Positions 1 through 6,411 of a stretch of 12,064 nt of DNA are shown here, piece by piece. This stretch comes from Oscillospiraceae bacterium. Lineage in GTDB: Bacteria; Bacillota; Clostridia; Oscillospirales; Acutalibacteraceae. A program made the translations under genes and the position numbers. The stretch lies in NCBI GenBank assembly GCA_028706415.1, contig JAQWBK010000044.1:1-12064 (forward strand), in the 5' to 3' direction. How positions within the stretch are numbered: position 1 is the first letter of the stretch; every line of letters starts with the position of its first letter. The notes below the pieces were generated by a model, which saw only the letters and a program-made list of their open reading frames with translations, was not told the origin of the DNA and did no database searches.

Positions 1-30
1 CGGAATGTTTCTTATTGAAATTAGTATTAT

Positions 31-63
31 AAAAGTAGGCGGCATATAATGCCGCCTACTTTT
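31..63 (-). terminator. Intrinsic terminator of the uxu cluster (bidirectional hairpin)
   Basis: The arms 31-45 and 49-63 are perfectly complementary (15 bp, GC-rich core GTAGGCGGC) with a 3-base loop. On the minus strand it begins 15 bases after the uxuA stop and is followed by a short U run. The plus strand also ends in Ts, so it could stop a rightward transcript entering from outside the window. Bases 1-30 show no gene. Confidence 0.9.
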
Positions 64-78
64 TATTTGCACACCATA

Positions 79-1158
79 CTAATCAGAGCTTTTCATCTTT
101 CCGATTGCTTCCCACAAACCGTTTAGATAGGCCACTCCGAGAGCCCTGTCATAAAGCCCATAGCCCGGTCTTGCCTTTTCGTCCCAAATCATACGGCCAT
201 GATCCGGGCGGATATATCCATCAAACCCGATATCATGATAGGCTTTCATAATTTCAAACAAATCCAGGGAGCCATCCGATGAAAGGTGGGAGGATTCGCT
301 GAATTTAAAATCTCCGTCGAATTTCAAGTTTCTCACATGTGCAAAGTGAATGCGCCCCATTCCGCCGAAATACCGAACCAGTTCGGGAATGCTGTTTTTC
401 GGATTCGAGCCCAACGAACCGCTGCAAAGTGTCAAACCGTTGCACTCACTGTCTACCATGTGCAAAATTCGTTCGATATTCTCTTTGCAATTCACTATAC
501 GCGGCAGCCCGAAAAGCGGCCATGGCGGATCATCCGGATGCACGGCCATTTTAACGCCCGTCTCCTCACAGACCGGAATAATCTGCTCAAGAAAATACTG
601 AAAATTCTCAAACAGCTTTTCCTCATCCACATCTTTGTATTTATCAAAAAGTATTTTGAGCTCCTTGAGCCTGTACGGTTCCCAGCCCGGAAGTGAATAC
701 CCCTCGGAGCCGCTTGCCATTCTTTCCACCAGCCGGTCCGGGGTGATATCCTTTACCATGGCATTGTCGTACATCATGGTTTTTGAACCGTCAGGCAGCG
801 GCTGTGCAAGCTCGCTGCGAAGCCAATCGAAAACCGGCATAAAATTATAACAAATCACCTTTACACCCGCCTTGGAAAGGTTGCGGATGCATTGTTTATA
901 ATTCTCAATATATGCGTCTCTTTGGGGAGCACCCAGCTTTATATCTTCATGGATGTTGACACTTTCAATAATCTCCATCTCAAGTCCTACATGGTTGACT
1001 TTGCTTTTCAGTGATAAGATATCTTCCATAGGCCAAACATCGCCCACGGGAATATCAAATAAAGCCCCCACCACACCCGTAATTCCGGGTATCTGCCGTA
1101 TCTGAGCAAGTGTCACGGTGTCATCCTTTTCGCCAAACCAGCGAAATGTCATTTTCAT
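79..1158 (-). CDS. uxuA: Mannonate dehydratase UxuA
   Basis: This enzyme dehydrates D-mannonate to 2-keto-3-deoxy-D-gluconate in the cytoplasmic hexuronate (glucuronate) pathway. The protein has 359 residues, the usual size for this xylose-isomerase-like TIM-barrel family. Family hallmarks are visible: a WFG motif near the N-terminus (7-9), CYNFMPVFDW (103-112), the metal-site segments HPDDPP (207-212), LCSGS (244-248) and HFAHVRN (271-277), and RPDHGR (317-322). By comparison with known mannonate dehydratases, His207, Cys245, His274 and Asp319 are the likely divalent-metal ligands. The start chosen is the ATG at 1158, with GGGGGAG seven bases upstream; a TTG two codons further out would leave almost no spacing. 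It is the last gene of the leftward cluster, 18 bases after uxuB, so the two are almost certainly cotranscribed and translated together. Assignment is confident. Confidence 0.95.
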   Translation of the reverse strand: MKMTFRWFGEKDDTVTLAQIRQIPGITGVVGALFDIPVGDVWPMEDILSLKSKVNHVGLEMEIIESVNIHEDIKLGAPQRDAYIENYKQCIRNLSKAGVKVICYNFMPVFDWLRSELAQPLPDGSKTMMYDNAMVKDITPDRLVERMASGSEGYSLPGWEPYRLKELKILFDKYKDVDEEKLFENFQYFLEQIIPVCEETGVKMAVHPDDPPWPLFGLPRIVNCKENIERILHMVDSECNGLTLCSGSLGSNPKNSIPELVRYFGGMGRIHFAHVRNLKFDGDFKFSESSHLSSDGSLDLFEIMKAYHDIGFDGYIRPDHGRMIWDEKARPGYGLYDRALGVAYLNGLWEAIGKMKSSD

Positions 1159-1176
1159 AACCAAACTCCCCCATAT

Positions 1177-2793
1177 TCAACCAAGATACTTATTTAAAGT
1201 CTCATTTACCGCATTCTTTCCGGCAATCATTTGCTTGAAATAATCCTCTATTTGTTCGCCAAGGCCGGCTTCATACAAATCAAGTCCGAACAGCTTTTTG
1301 CTTGAAAGAATTGGCTTCAAAGCTCCCTCAGCCGTGGCAGGTTGTCCCAGCTTAACAGTGATAAAATTCTGTTGTAGCTCCTCCAGCATGGGATCCGAGC
1401 TTAACGGCATTTCATCCCCGTTATCGTCCACCGCCATCAGATAACGGCACCAGCCTGCAAGAACAAGCGGAATAAAGCGTAATGATTTTATATCCAGCTC
1501 GTCATGGTTAAGATAGAACTTTAAGGTCTCGCCGAACCGGATGGGTATTTTCTGGGATGTATCGGTTGCAATCCGTTGGGGTGTATCCGGAATAAAAGGA
1601 TTGGGCAACCTTTTTTCGATCACTTCTTTAATAAACTCCATCGGGTCGATAATTATTGGATCTACCACCACGGGCATCCCTTCATTGTAGCCGATCTTCC
1701 CAACCAGCTTGTGAAGCCTGGCATCCCGCATTTCGTCTGCTATAAGGCGGTAGCCCAGCAAGCATCCGAATATGGCAAGTGCGGTATGCAACGGATTTAG
1801 ACAGGTGGTAACCTTCATCCGCTCAGCGTTTTTAACATTTTCTCTAGTGGTAAAAATCGCTCCGCCAAGTTCAAGGGTCGGCCGACGGTTTGGAAAACTG
1901 TCCTCAGTCACCAAATATTGAGGGGTCTCGGCATTAACAAAGGGTGCAATATAAGTCTTTTTATCGGTGCAAATAATGTCCATTCCCGCGACCCCCGTTT
2001 TTTCCAGATCATCGCGGATTATTTCGGATGGTCTCGGAGTGATTTTGTCAATCATGGTCCACGGGAACGACACCTTTTCCAGATTGCTGATATAATCAAA
2101 AAATGAGGGCTCCACAAGATTGTTTTCCACCCAATGAGTGGCGATATCAAGCATGGCATTTCGCAAGATATCGCCATTATTTGAGCAGTTGTCCATACTG
2201 ACAAAGGCTATCGGGCATCCCCCGGCTTTAAACCGTTCGTATGCAAGCGCCAAAGCCTTGGACATGGTGTTTCGAGGGGAAGATGGACCCTTCATCAAAT
2301 CATACTTCACATCCGGCAGATAATCGCCGTCCAGTGTTTTCAGGCTGTATCCCTTTTCGGTAATTGTGAAGCTTACCATCTGGAGGGACGGACAGGTGAA
2401 TATCGACTTCAGCCTTTCCCAGTCATTCTTGTTTTCAGGGCTGCCGATAAGGGATTCGCCCACACCGGCAATTATCCTTTTATCGGTTGTACCATCCGGA
2501 TTTAACAGAACAAGAAGGCTCAGATCATCATGGGGTTTATAAATCTTTTGGATAATCTCCTCATCATAAACCTCGACCGCCACTATTCCGGTATTGGCTT
2601 TCCCAATATCCAGCAGCTCATGCTGCAATGCAGCAATAAAACCCCTGAATATGTTCCCTGAACCAATATGCACCCATATCGGCTCGGATTTGGTTTGCAA
2701 TCTCATTTTGTCAATATCGAACTGGGGCAAGGCCACCCCGGTCGCTCCCCAGTCCTTCTTGTTTGCCAATGAATCTTTGTTTAATGTCAGCAT
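1177..2793 (-). CDS. uxuB: Fructuronate reductase (D-mannonate oxidoreductase), mannitol dehydrogenase family
   Basis: This is a 538-residue polyol-specific long-chain dehydrogenase expected to reduce D-fructuronate to D-mannonate with NAD(P)H, the step before UxuA. The N-terminal Rossmann fold carries the nucleotide loop VHIGSGNIFRGF (41-52). The family motif VSMDNCSNNG is at 198-207 and FPWTMIDKITPRP at 243-255. The catalytic segment is MKVTTCLNPLH, giving Lys327, Asn333 and His336. That is one residue more between Lys and Asn than in the mannitol dehydrogenase pattern (Lys-x4-Asn-x2-His), probably a feature of this long Firmicutes-type clade. The ATG at 2793 has only a weak ribosome site (GAGATGA). 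It is upstream of uxuA by 18 bases, and the 86-base gap before it holds a copy of the cluster's repeated motif. Family and context together make the role secure; a related tagaturonate or altronate specificity is the main alternative. Confidence 0.9.
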   Translation of the reverse strand: MLTLNKDSLANKKDWGATGVALPQFDIDKMRLQTKSEPIWVHIGSGNIFRGFIAALQHELLDIGKANTGIVAVEVYDEEIIQKIYKPHDDLSLLVLLNPDGTTDKRIIAGVGESLIGSPENKNDWERLKSIFTCPSLQMVSFTITEKGYSLKTLDGDYLPDVKYDLMKGPSSPRNTMSKALALAYERFKAGGCPIAFVSMDNCSNNGDILRNAMLDIATHWVENNLVEPSFFDYISNLEKVSFPWTMIDKITPRPSEIIRDDLEKTGVAGMDIICTDKKTYIAPFVNAETPQYLVTEDSFPNRRPTLELGGAIFTTRENVKNAERMKVTTCLNPLHTALAIFGCLLGYRLIADEMRDARLHKLVGKIGYNEGMPVVVDPIIIDPMEFIKEVIEKRLPNPFIPDTPQRIATDTSQKIPIRFGETLKFYLNHDELDIKSLRFIPLVLAGWCRYLMAVDDNGDEMPLSSDPMLEELQQNFITVKLGQPATAEGALKPILSSKKLFGLDLYEAGLGEQIEDYFKQMIAGKNAVNETLNKYLG

Positions 2794-2839
2794 ATTTCAT
2801 CATCTCTAATAATTATTTTAAAGGCTTTGCGTATAACTA

Positions 2840-2856
2840 AATACTAATCACTCATT
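2840..2856 (+). promoter_or_regulatory. Repeated operator-like motif, copy in the gap before uxuB
   Basis: Exact 17-mer AATACTAATCACTCATT, 47 bases upstream of the uxuB start and in the opposite orientation to the gene. The same word recurs at 3998-4014 (minus strand), and 16 of its bases recur at 5418-5433. It lies in non-coding DNA. A regulator binding site is inferred, not shown. Confidence 0.55.
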
Positions 2857-2879
2857 AAAAACGTTATGGGCGCATTGTA

Positions 2880-3953
2880 TTAGCCTTCCAGCTTTTTTGC
2901 CATCATCTCTGCCTTCACTGCCAGCTCGGCAGCTTTAAAGGCGTGCTCCTGTGTCATGGCGTTCTCGGTTCTATTAAGGCAATCTAAAATCAGCTGGCCG
3001 AAATACGGACACCCTACCTTATTATTGACAGGCATATACTTTTCAACTTCGTGGTTTACAAGATAAACATTGTCGCTGGTTGACTCCCTGCCCACATCAA
3101 TATATTTTCTAAGCTCTATGTAACCTTCGGTACCCAGAATTAGAAGTCGGCCGTCTCCCCATGTACCCAGAGCGTCCGGTGTGAACCAATCCACGCGTAT
3201 ATAACCTGTTGCCCCGTTATCGGCGGTCAGGGAAACATCTCCGAAATCCTCGAAATTCACCTTATCCTTGTGAGTATAGTTAGCCACACGCGAGCGTTCA
3301 ATGGTTGCATCCTTGGCACCAGTATAAAACAGGAACTGATCAATCTGATGACTCCCGATATCGCATAAAATGCCGCCGAATTGTTCCTTTTCATAAAACC
3401 AATCAGGCCGGCCTCTGCCTTCCCGATGGGGGCCGAGACCCAACACCTGGATCACCCTGCCAATCGCCCCCCGTTCGACCAACTGACCGGCATAGACGGC
3501 ACTTTGAACATGAATGCGCTCGCTGTAATAAACAGCATATTTTTTACCTGTGGTCTGCACCTTTTCCTTGGCAGCCTCAAGCTGCTGAAGGGTTGTCAAG
3601 GGAGCTTTGTCGGTAAAATAGTCCTTGCCTGCATCCATTACCCGAAGCCCTTGTGCACAGCGCTCAGAAGCGATATTGGCACCGGCAACAAGATGAACCG
3701 AATTATCGCAAAGAATCTCATCCTCACTGCGGGCAACCTTTGCCTGGGGGAATTGCTTACAGTAGGCAGCTACCTTGGCAGGGTCGGGATCATAAACCCA
3801 TTTTACCTGGGCACCCGCCTCTATGAGCCCCTGGCTCATTCCGTGTATGTGGCCGTGATCGAGGTGGGCTGCTGCAAATATAAATTCTCCGTCTTTGCAT
3901 ACTCTGTTTGGCATCCCTTTGGGAGCATAATTCATTCCGGTTTCGCTTGACAT
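2880..3953 (-). CDS. Gfo/Idh/MocA family oxidoreductase, atypical nucleotide loop
   Basis: This 357-residue cytoplasmic protein has the overall plan of NAD(P)-dependent sugar or sugar-acid oxidoreductases: an N-terminal Rossmann fold to about residue 140, then an alpha/beta domain with GGILCDIGSHQIDQFLFY (193-210) that carries the probable active-site Asp198 and His202. Two signature parts deviate. The glycine-rich loop GxGxxG is replaced by the His-rich AAAHLDHGHIHGM (27-39), and the usual EKP catalytic lysine motif reads DKA (115-117). A subgroup of the family with a DHGHI-type loop is known to me, so this looks like a real clade and not decay. The ATG at 3953 has a strong AAGGAGG site seven bases upstream. 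It lies 62 bases after the other oxidoreductase and 86 before uxuB, with a copy of the repeated motif in each gap. Substrate unknown; its company suggests uronates or their glycosides. Confidence 0.85.
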   Translation of the reverse strand: MSSETGMNYAPKGMPNRVCKDGEFIFAAAHLDHGHIHGMSQGLIEAGAQVKWVYDPDPAKVAAYCKQFPQAKVARSEDEILCDNSVHLVAGANIASERCAQGLRVMDAGKDYFTDKAPLTTLQQLEAAKEKVQTTGKKYAVYYSERIHVQSAVYAGQLVERGAIGRVIQVLGLGPHREGRGRPDWFYEKEQFGGILCDIGSHQIDQFLFYTGAKDATIERSRVANYTHKDKVNFEDFGDVSLTADNGATGYIRVDWFTPDALGTWGDGRLLILGTEGYIELRKYIDVGRESTSDNVYLVNHEVEKYMPVNNKVGCPYFGQLILDCLNRTENAMTQEHAFKAAELAVKAEMMAKKLEG

Positions 3954-3997
3954 TTTAACTCCTCCTTATATTTAAATTGGATTATTCAGCAAGGGTA

Positions 3998-4014
3998 AAT
4001 GAGTGATTAGTATT
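3998..4014 (-). promoter_or_regulatory. Repeated operator-like motif, copy between the two oxidoreductase genes
   Basis: On the minus strand this reads AATACTAATCACTCATT, identical over 17 bases to the copy at 2840-2856. It starts two bases after the stop codon of the upstream oxidoreductase gene and 45 bases before the start of the downstream one, in the same direction as the genes. Likely a regulator site acting inside the cluster (inference). Confidence 0.55.
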
Positions 4015-4015
4015 A

Positions 4016-5173
4016 TTAAACTTTTCTTCCCACCGTAATGCTTTCATCTTCAAAATTCTCGATATTGGTAGACTTCTCATAAAAATGAGGAACGCTTTTC
4101 TGAATGCCTGCGACGGTATAGAACGGGTCATCATTTCTCATCGGCAGCTTAACCGGAGCACGGCTGACCGAAGCTTTATAAATCGCGGTAATCAGCTCCA
4201 ATGTCCTTTTGCCGTCCTGTGCCGTTATCAGGGGAGAACCGCCTTTTTCCAGCGCCCGCATCACATCGTCTATAAGCATGGTATGCCCTTCCTCATAGGG
4301 CTGGTCGGGCAATAATTTATAAAATTCTTCAATTTCTTGTTCGGTTTTTTCATCCCTCACCGGAAAACCGCTCCCCATAGGCTGGGAAGCATAAACCTTC
4401 CAAGGTGCTGAAATGCGTGCCCTTTTCCCCTGAAAAACAACCTGCTGTTCCTCACCATGATGAACAACCGAACTGGTTATCTGAGCCAGGGCATTCTGCT
4501 TGTATTTAAGAAGCGCAATCGAAAGATCCTCCACCTCGGCATTGTCATGAGAGGTGTTTGCCATAATAGCCTGTACCTCTTCAGGCATACCCATCATCCA
4601 AAGCATCATATCAATGTGATGCACGGCATGATTCAGCGTGCAGCCGCCACCTTCTTTTTCCCAGGTGCCTCTCCACCAAAGGTCATAGTAGTTATGACCT
4701 CTCCACCAGAACGAATCGGCCTGTGCGTGCACAATATCCCCCACCAGTCCCGAATCCAGCGTCTTTTTCAGATTCATATACCCGGCGAGAAATCTGTTCT
4801 GTGCAACCACGGTTAACAGCTTTCCGCTTCTTTTCTGTGCGGCCAGCATGGCATCACATTCCTCGAGAGATGCAGCCATTGGCTTTTCAACAAGCACATT
4901 TTTCCCGGCATTCAGACCGTTAATCGCAATCTCTGCATGAACATAAGGAGGGGTGCAGACATCAATAAGATCAATGTCATCTCTGTCTAGAATTTTCTTA
5001 TGATCATCGTACACCTGGGCATCATCTAAATTAAACTTCCTTTTCTTTTCTTCCGCTTTTTCGGGAAAAATATCAACGAGCGCAACAATCTTGCATCTGT
5101 CTGGGAACTTCAGATACCCTTTGATATGACTTGGGGATATGTTTCCTGTACCGATAATGGCTACCCTTAGCAT
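4016..5173 (-). CDS. Gfo/Idh/MocA family NAD(P)-dependent oxidoreductase, first gene of the uxu cluster
   Basis: This 385-residue protein has a canonical Rossmann nucleotide loop IIGTGNISPSH (6-16) and a standard EKP motif with the catalytic lysine (96-98). The C-terminal domain carries GGGCTLNHAVHHIDM (175-189), where His185 and Asp188 match the family's active-site His and Asp and Asn181 stands at the usual first Asp. Such enzymes oxidise or reduce sugars, sugar acids, inositols or glycosides at a ring carbon using NAD(P). Start: the ATG at 5173 gives MLRVAIIGTG and lies about 11 bases after AAAGGA. The ATG at 5185 would sit directly on that site and is less likely. It is the promoter-proximal gene of the leftward cluster and divergent from the AraC-type regulator. 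Specific substrate is not deducible; a step feeding the fructuronate-mannonate route is the best guess. Confidence 0.88.
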   Translation of the reverse strand: MLRVAIIGTGNISPSHIKGYLKFPDRCKIVALVDIFPEKAEEKKRKFNLDDAQVYDDHKKILDRDDIDLIDVCTPPYVHAEIAINGLNAGKNVLVEKPMAASLEECDAMLAAQKRSGKLLTVVAQNRFLAGYMNLKKTLDSGLVGDIVHAQADSFWWRGHNYYDLWWRGTWEKEGGGCTLNHAVHHIDMMLWMMGMPEEVQAIMANTSHDNAEVEDLSIALLKYKQNALAQITSSVVHHGEEQQVVFQGKRARISAPWKVYASQPMGSGFPVRDEKTEQEIEEFYKLLPDQPYEEGHTMLIDDVMRALEKGGSPLITAQDGKRTLELITAIYKASVSRAPVKLPMRNDDPFYTVAGIQKSVPHFYEKSTNIENFEDESITVGRKV

Positions 5174-5196
5174 AATTATGACCATCCTTTCACAGA

Positions 5197-5223
5197 AGGT
5201 TTGAAAATCTATTTTTCAAACCT
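5197..5223. repeat. Perfect inverted repeat in the cluster leader
   Basis: AGGTTTGAAAA (5197-5207) and its exact complement (5213-5223) are separated by five bases. It lies 24 bases upstream of the first oxidoreductase start and next to the putative -10 at 5226-5231. It could be an operator for a dimeric regulator or a hairpin in the 5' leader. Confidence 0.6.
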
Positions 5224-5225
5224 AA

Positions 5226-5231
5226 ATTATA
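5226..5231 (-). promoter_or_regulatory. Putative -10 box of the leftward cluster promoter
   Basis: On the minus strand this reads TATAAT, 53 bases upstream of the first gene's start. No acceptable -35 box is found 16-18 bases further upstream, which fits a promoter that needs an activator such as the divergent AraC-type protein. The region is AT-rich, so a chance match is possible. Confidence 0.4.
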
Positions 5232-5305
5232 ATATACACATAGCATTCTATTGTATAGTATATTTTATCTTCTAATAATCTCCATGAAGTATTTTGTATC
5301 ATTTG

Positions 5306-5319
5306 TACTATTTGCTCAT
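5306..5319 (+). promoter_or_regulatory. Degenerate copy of the repeated operator-like motif
   Basis: TACTATTTGCTCAT matches the core TACTAATCACTCAT at 11 of 14 positions. It lies about 75 bases upstream of the putative -10 of the leftward cluster, a plausible activator position, and in the same orientation as the copy at 5418-5433. It overlaps a run of three 9-bp spaced TTTG words (5293, 5302, 5311). Confidence 0.3.
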
Positions 5320-5341
5320 AATCTATCTTTAACCCGGCAGG

Positions 5342-5379
5342 TATATGTTATAATAAGTTATTACTTATTATAACATATA
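5342..5379. repeat. Large perfect palindrome in the divergent intergenic region
   Basis: Arms of 17 bases (5342-5358 and 5363-5379) are perfectly complementary around a TATT spacer. The arms are AT-rich (TATATGTTATAATAAGT). It lies just upstream of the -35 box of the araC-like gene. It has no U-tract and the stem is weak, so an operator or DNA-structure role is more likely than a terminator. Confidence 0.7.
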
Positions 5380-5387
5380 TTGCACTA

Positions 5388-5415
5388 TTGACAAAATTCC
5401 TAGCAAACATATAAT
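5388..5415 (+). promoter_or_regulatory. Consensus sigma-70/sigma-A promoter of the araC-like gene
   Basis: TTGACA (5388-5393) and TATAAT (5410-5415) are both perfect matches to the consensus with a 16-base spacer. Transcription would begin near 5422, about 28 bases before the start codon and inside the repeated motif at 5418-5433. Confidence 0.8.
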
Positions 5416-5417
5416 TT

Positions 5418-5433
5418 ATACTAATCACTCATT
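5418..5433 (+). promoter_or_regulatory. Repeated operator-like motif on the araC-like transcription start
   Basis: ATACTAATCACTCATT matches the 16 shared bases of the copies at 2840-2856 and 3998-4014. It begins two bases after the -10 box and covers the predicted transcription start, a position at which a bound protein would repress. This suggests feedback control of the regulator gene (inference). Confidence 0.55.
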
Positions 5434-5449
5434 ATAACGGAGGGACATT

Positions 5450-6274
5450 ATGAATGTTGAAACAGCGGATACACTCTACAACATCTATCCGGAGCTGCTT
5501 TATGCGGTGGATAGAGTTTCTGTGCCCAGCTGGAAATTGAGCAATTCCATAAATGCCCACAACCTGATGTTGGTCTATGACGGGCGGGCTGAATTTACCT
5601 ACTCCGACATTACCAAGACGGCAACCAAAGGGAGTCTGATTTATTACAAGCCGGGCGACTTCAGGGTAGCCCGCACCTTTCGGGAGGCGCCCATGAAATG
5701 TTACGCTGTCGAATTTATGTATACATACCCGACCTATTCGGGTGGTGAATGGTCCCTAAGCACCCCTTCGCTACCATTGGGTTTTTATCAAAAATTGACC
5801 GATGCTTATCTTTTTGATAAGGTAAGTAATCTTTTTTCATCTCTTACAAAAAACGCCTTGTCATCTATGGAAAGATCAAAAGCCCGGCAGCGAACCGTAT
5901 TTTCCGAGATTTTATATTTGCTTTTCCAAAACGCGGAAGGTAACAGCTATAATTATTCTGCCATACGCAAAGTGAGAAATGTAATCAGATATATGACCGA
6001 GCATTTTGATCAAGATATCACCCTTAATCATCTCTCTGATTATGCAAATGTCAGTCAGTCCTATTTAGGCAAGATTTTTAAAAGTGTTACCGGCAAATCA
6101 CCGATTAATTATTTGATTGAAATACGCATTAACAAGGCGAAATGCCTATTACAAGACGGATTTTCTGTAACCAAGGTTTCTCGCTTGGTTGGCTTTAATG
6201 ATATTTATTATTTCAGCCGCACTTTTAAAAAGCTGGAAGGTCTCAGCCCCTCCGCTTATATGGCTATACGATAA
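5450..6274 (+). CDS. AraC-family transcriptional regulator
   Basis: This 274-residue protein has an N-terminal cupin-like sensing part (about 15-110, with YYKPGDF at 65-71 typical of AraC arms) and a C-terminal double helix-turn-helix (about 171-274). The DNA-binding half shows LNHLSDYANVSQSYLGKIFK (192-211) as the first unit, then the linker LIEIRINKAK, and the second unit VTKVSRLVGFNDIYYFSRTFKK ending in the family signature GLSPSAY (264-270). The ATG at 5450 follows GGAGGG by six bases. It is divergent from the oxidoreductase-uxu cluster across a 276-base region rich in operator-like repeats, so control of hexuronate or glycoside catabolism is likely, with a sugar acid as probable effector. 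Which of the repeats it binds is not known. AraC proteins usually bind direct repeats, so the perfect palindromes may belong to another factor. Confidence 0.9.
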   Translation: MNVETADTLYNIYPELLYAVDRVSVPSWKLSNSINAHNLMLVYDGRAEFTYSDITKTATKGSLIYYKPGDFRVARTFREAPMKCYAVEFMYTYPTYSGGEWSLSTPSLPLGFYQKLTDAYLFDKVSNLFSSLTKNALSSMERSKARQRTVFSEILYLLFQNAEGNSYNYSAIRKVRNVIRYMTEHFDQDITLNHLSDYANVSQSYLGKIFKSVTGKSPINYLIEIRINKAKCLLQDGFSVTKVSRLVGFNDIYYFSRTFKKLEGLSPSAYMAIR

Positions 6275-6337
6275 ATGCAAACAGCAATATAATTGAATGT
6301 TATCGGGTTTATTCGGTTGGATAAGGAATTTATTCCC

Positions 6338-6366
6338 TTGCATTTTATGCGCAAATACAATAGAAT
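6338..6366 (+). promoter_or_regulatory. Candidate promoter of the membrane LuxR-type gene
   Basis: TTGCAT (6338-6343), a 17-base spacer and TAGAAT (6361-6366) precede the 6412 start by about 45 bases. The -10 matches five of six consensus bases, the -35 only three. No terminator is evident between the araC-like gene and this point, so readthrough is also possible. Confidence 0.4.
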
Positions 6367-6411
6367 TATAGCAAAGATGGTTGCATAATATCGGGAAAAG
6401 AGACTTTCGAT

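Noticed and set aside
286..850. Overlapping plus-strand open frames of 71-136 codons across uxuA
   Set aside because: They lie entirely antisense to a clear full-length uxuA, have no good ribosome sites and no recognisable domains.
3305..3950. Plus-strand open frame of 189 codons opposite the 2880-3953 oxidoreductase
   Set aside because: Antisense shadow of a well-supported gene with no family features and no ribosome site. Its length reflects codon bias on the other strand.
5293..5316. Three TTTG words spaced by 9 bases (5293, 5302, 5311) as an activator array
   Set aside because: Short AT-rich words with decaying match; not separable from chance. Noted only because they overlap the degenerate motif copy.
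5174..5449. Riboswitch or T-box in the divergent region
   Set aside because: The inverted repeats are simple and lack any conserved riboswitch or T-box sequence element; DNA operators explain them better.
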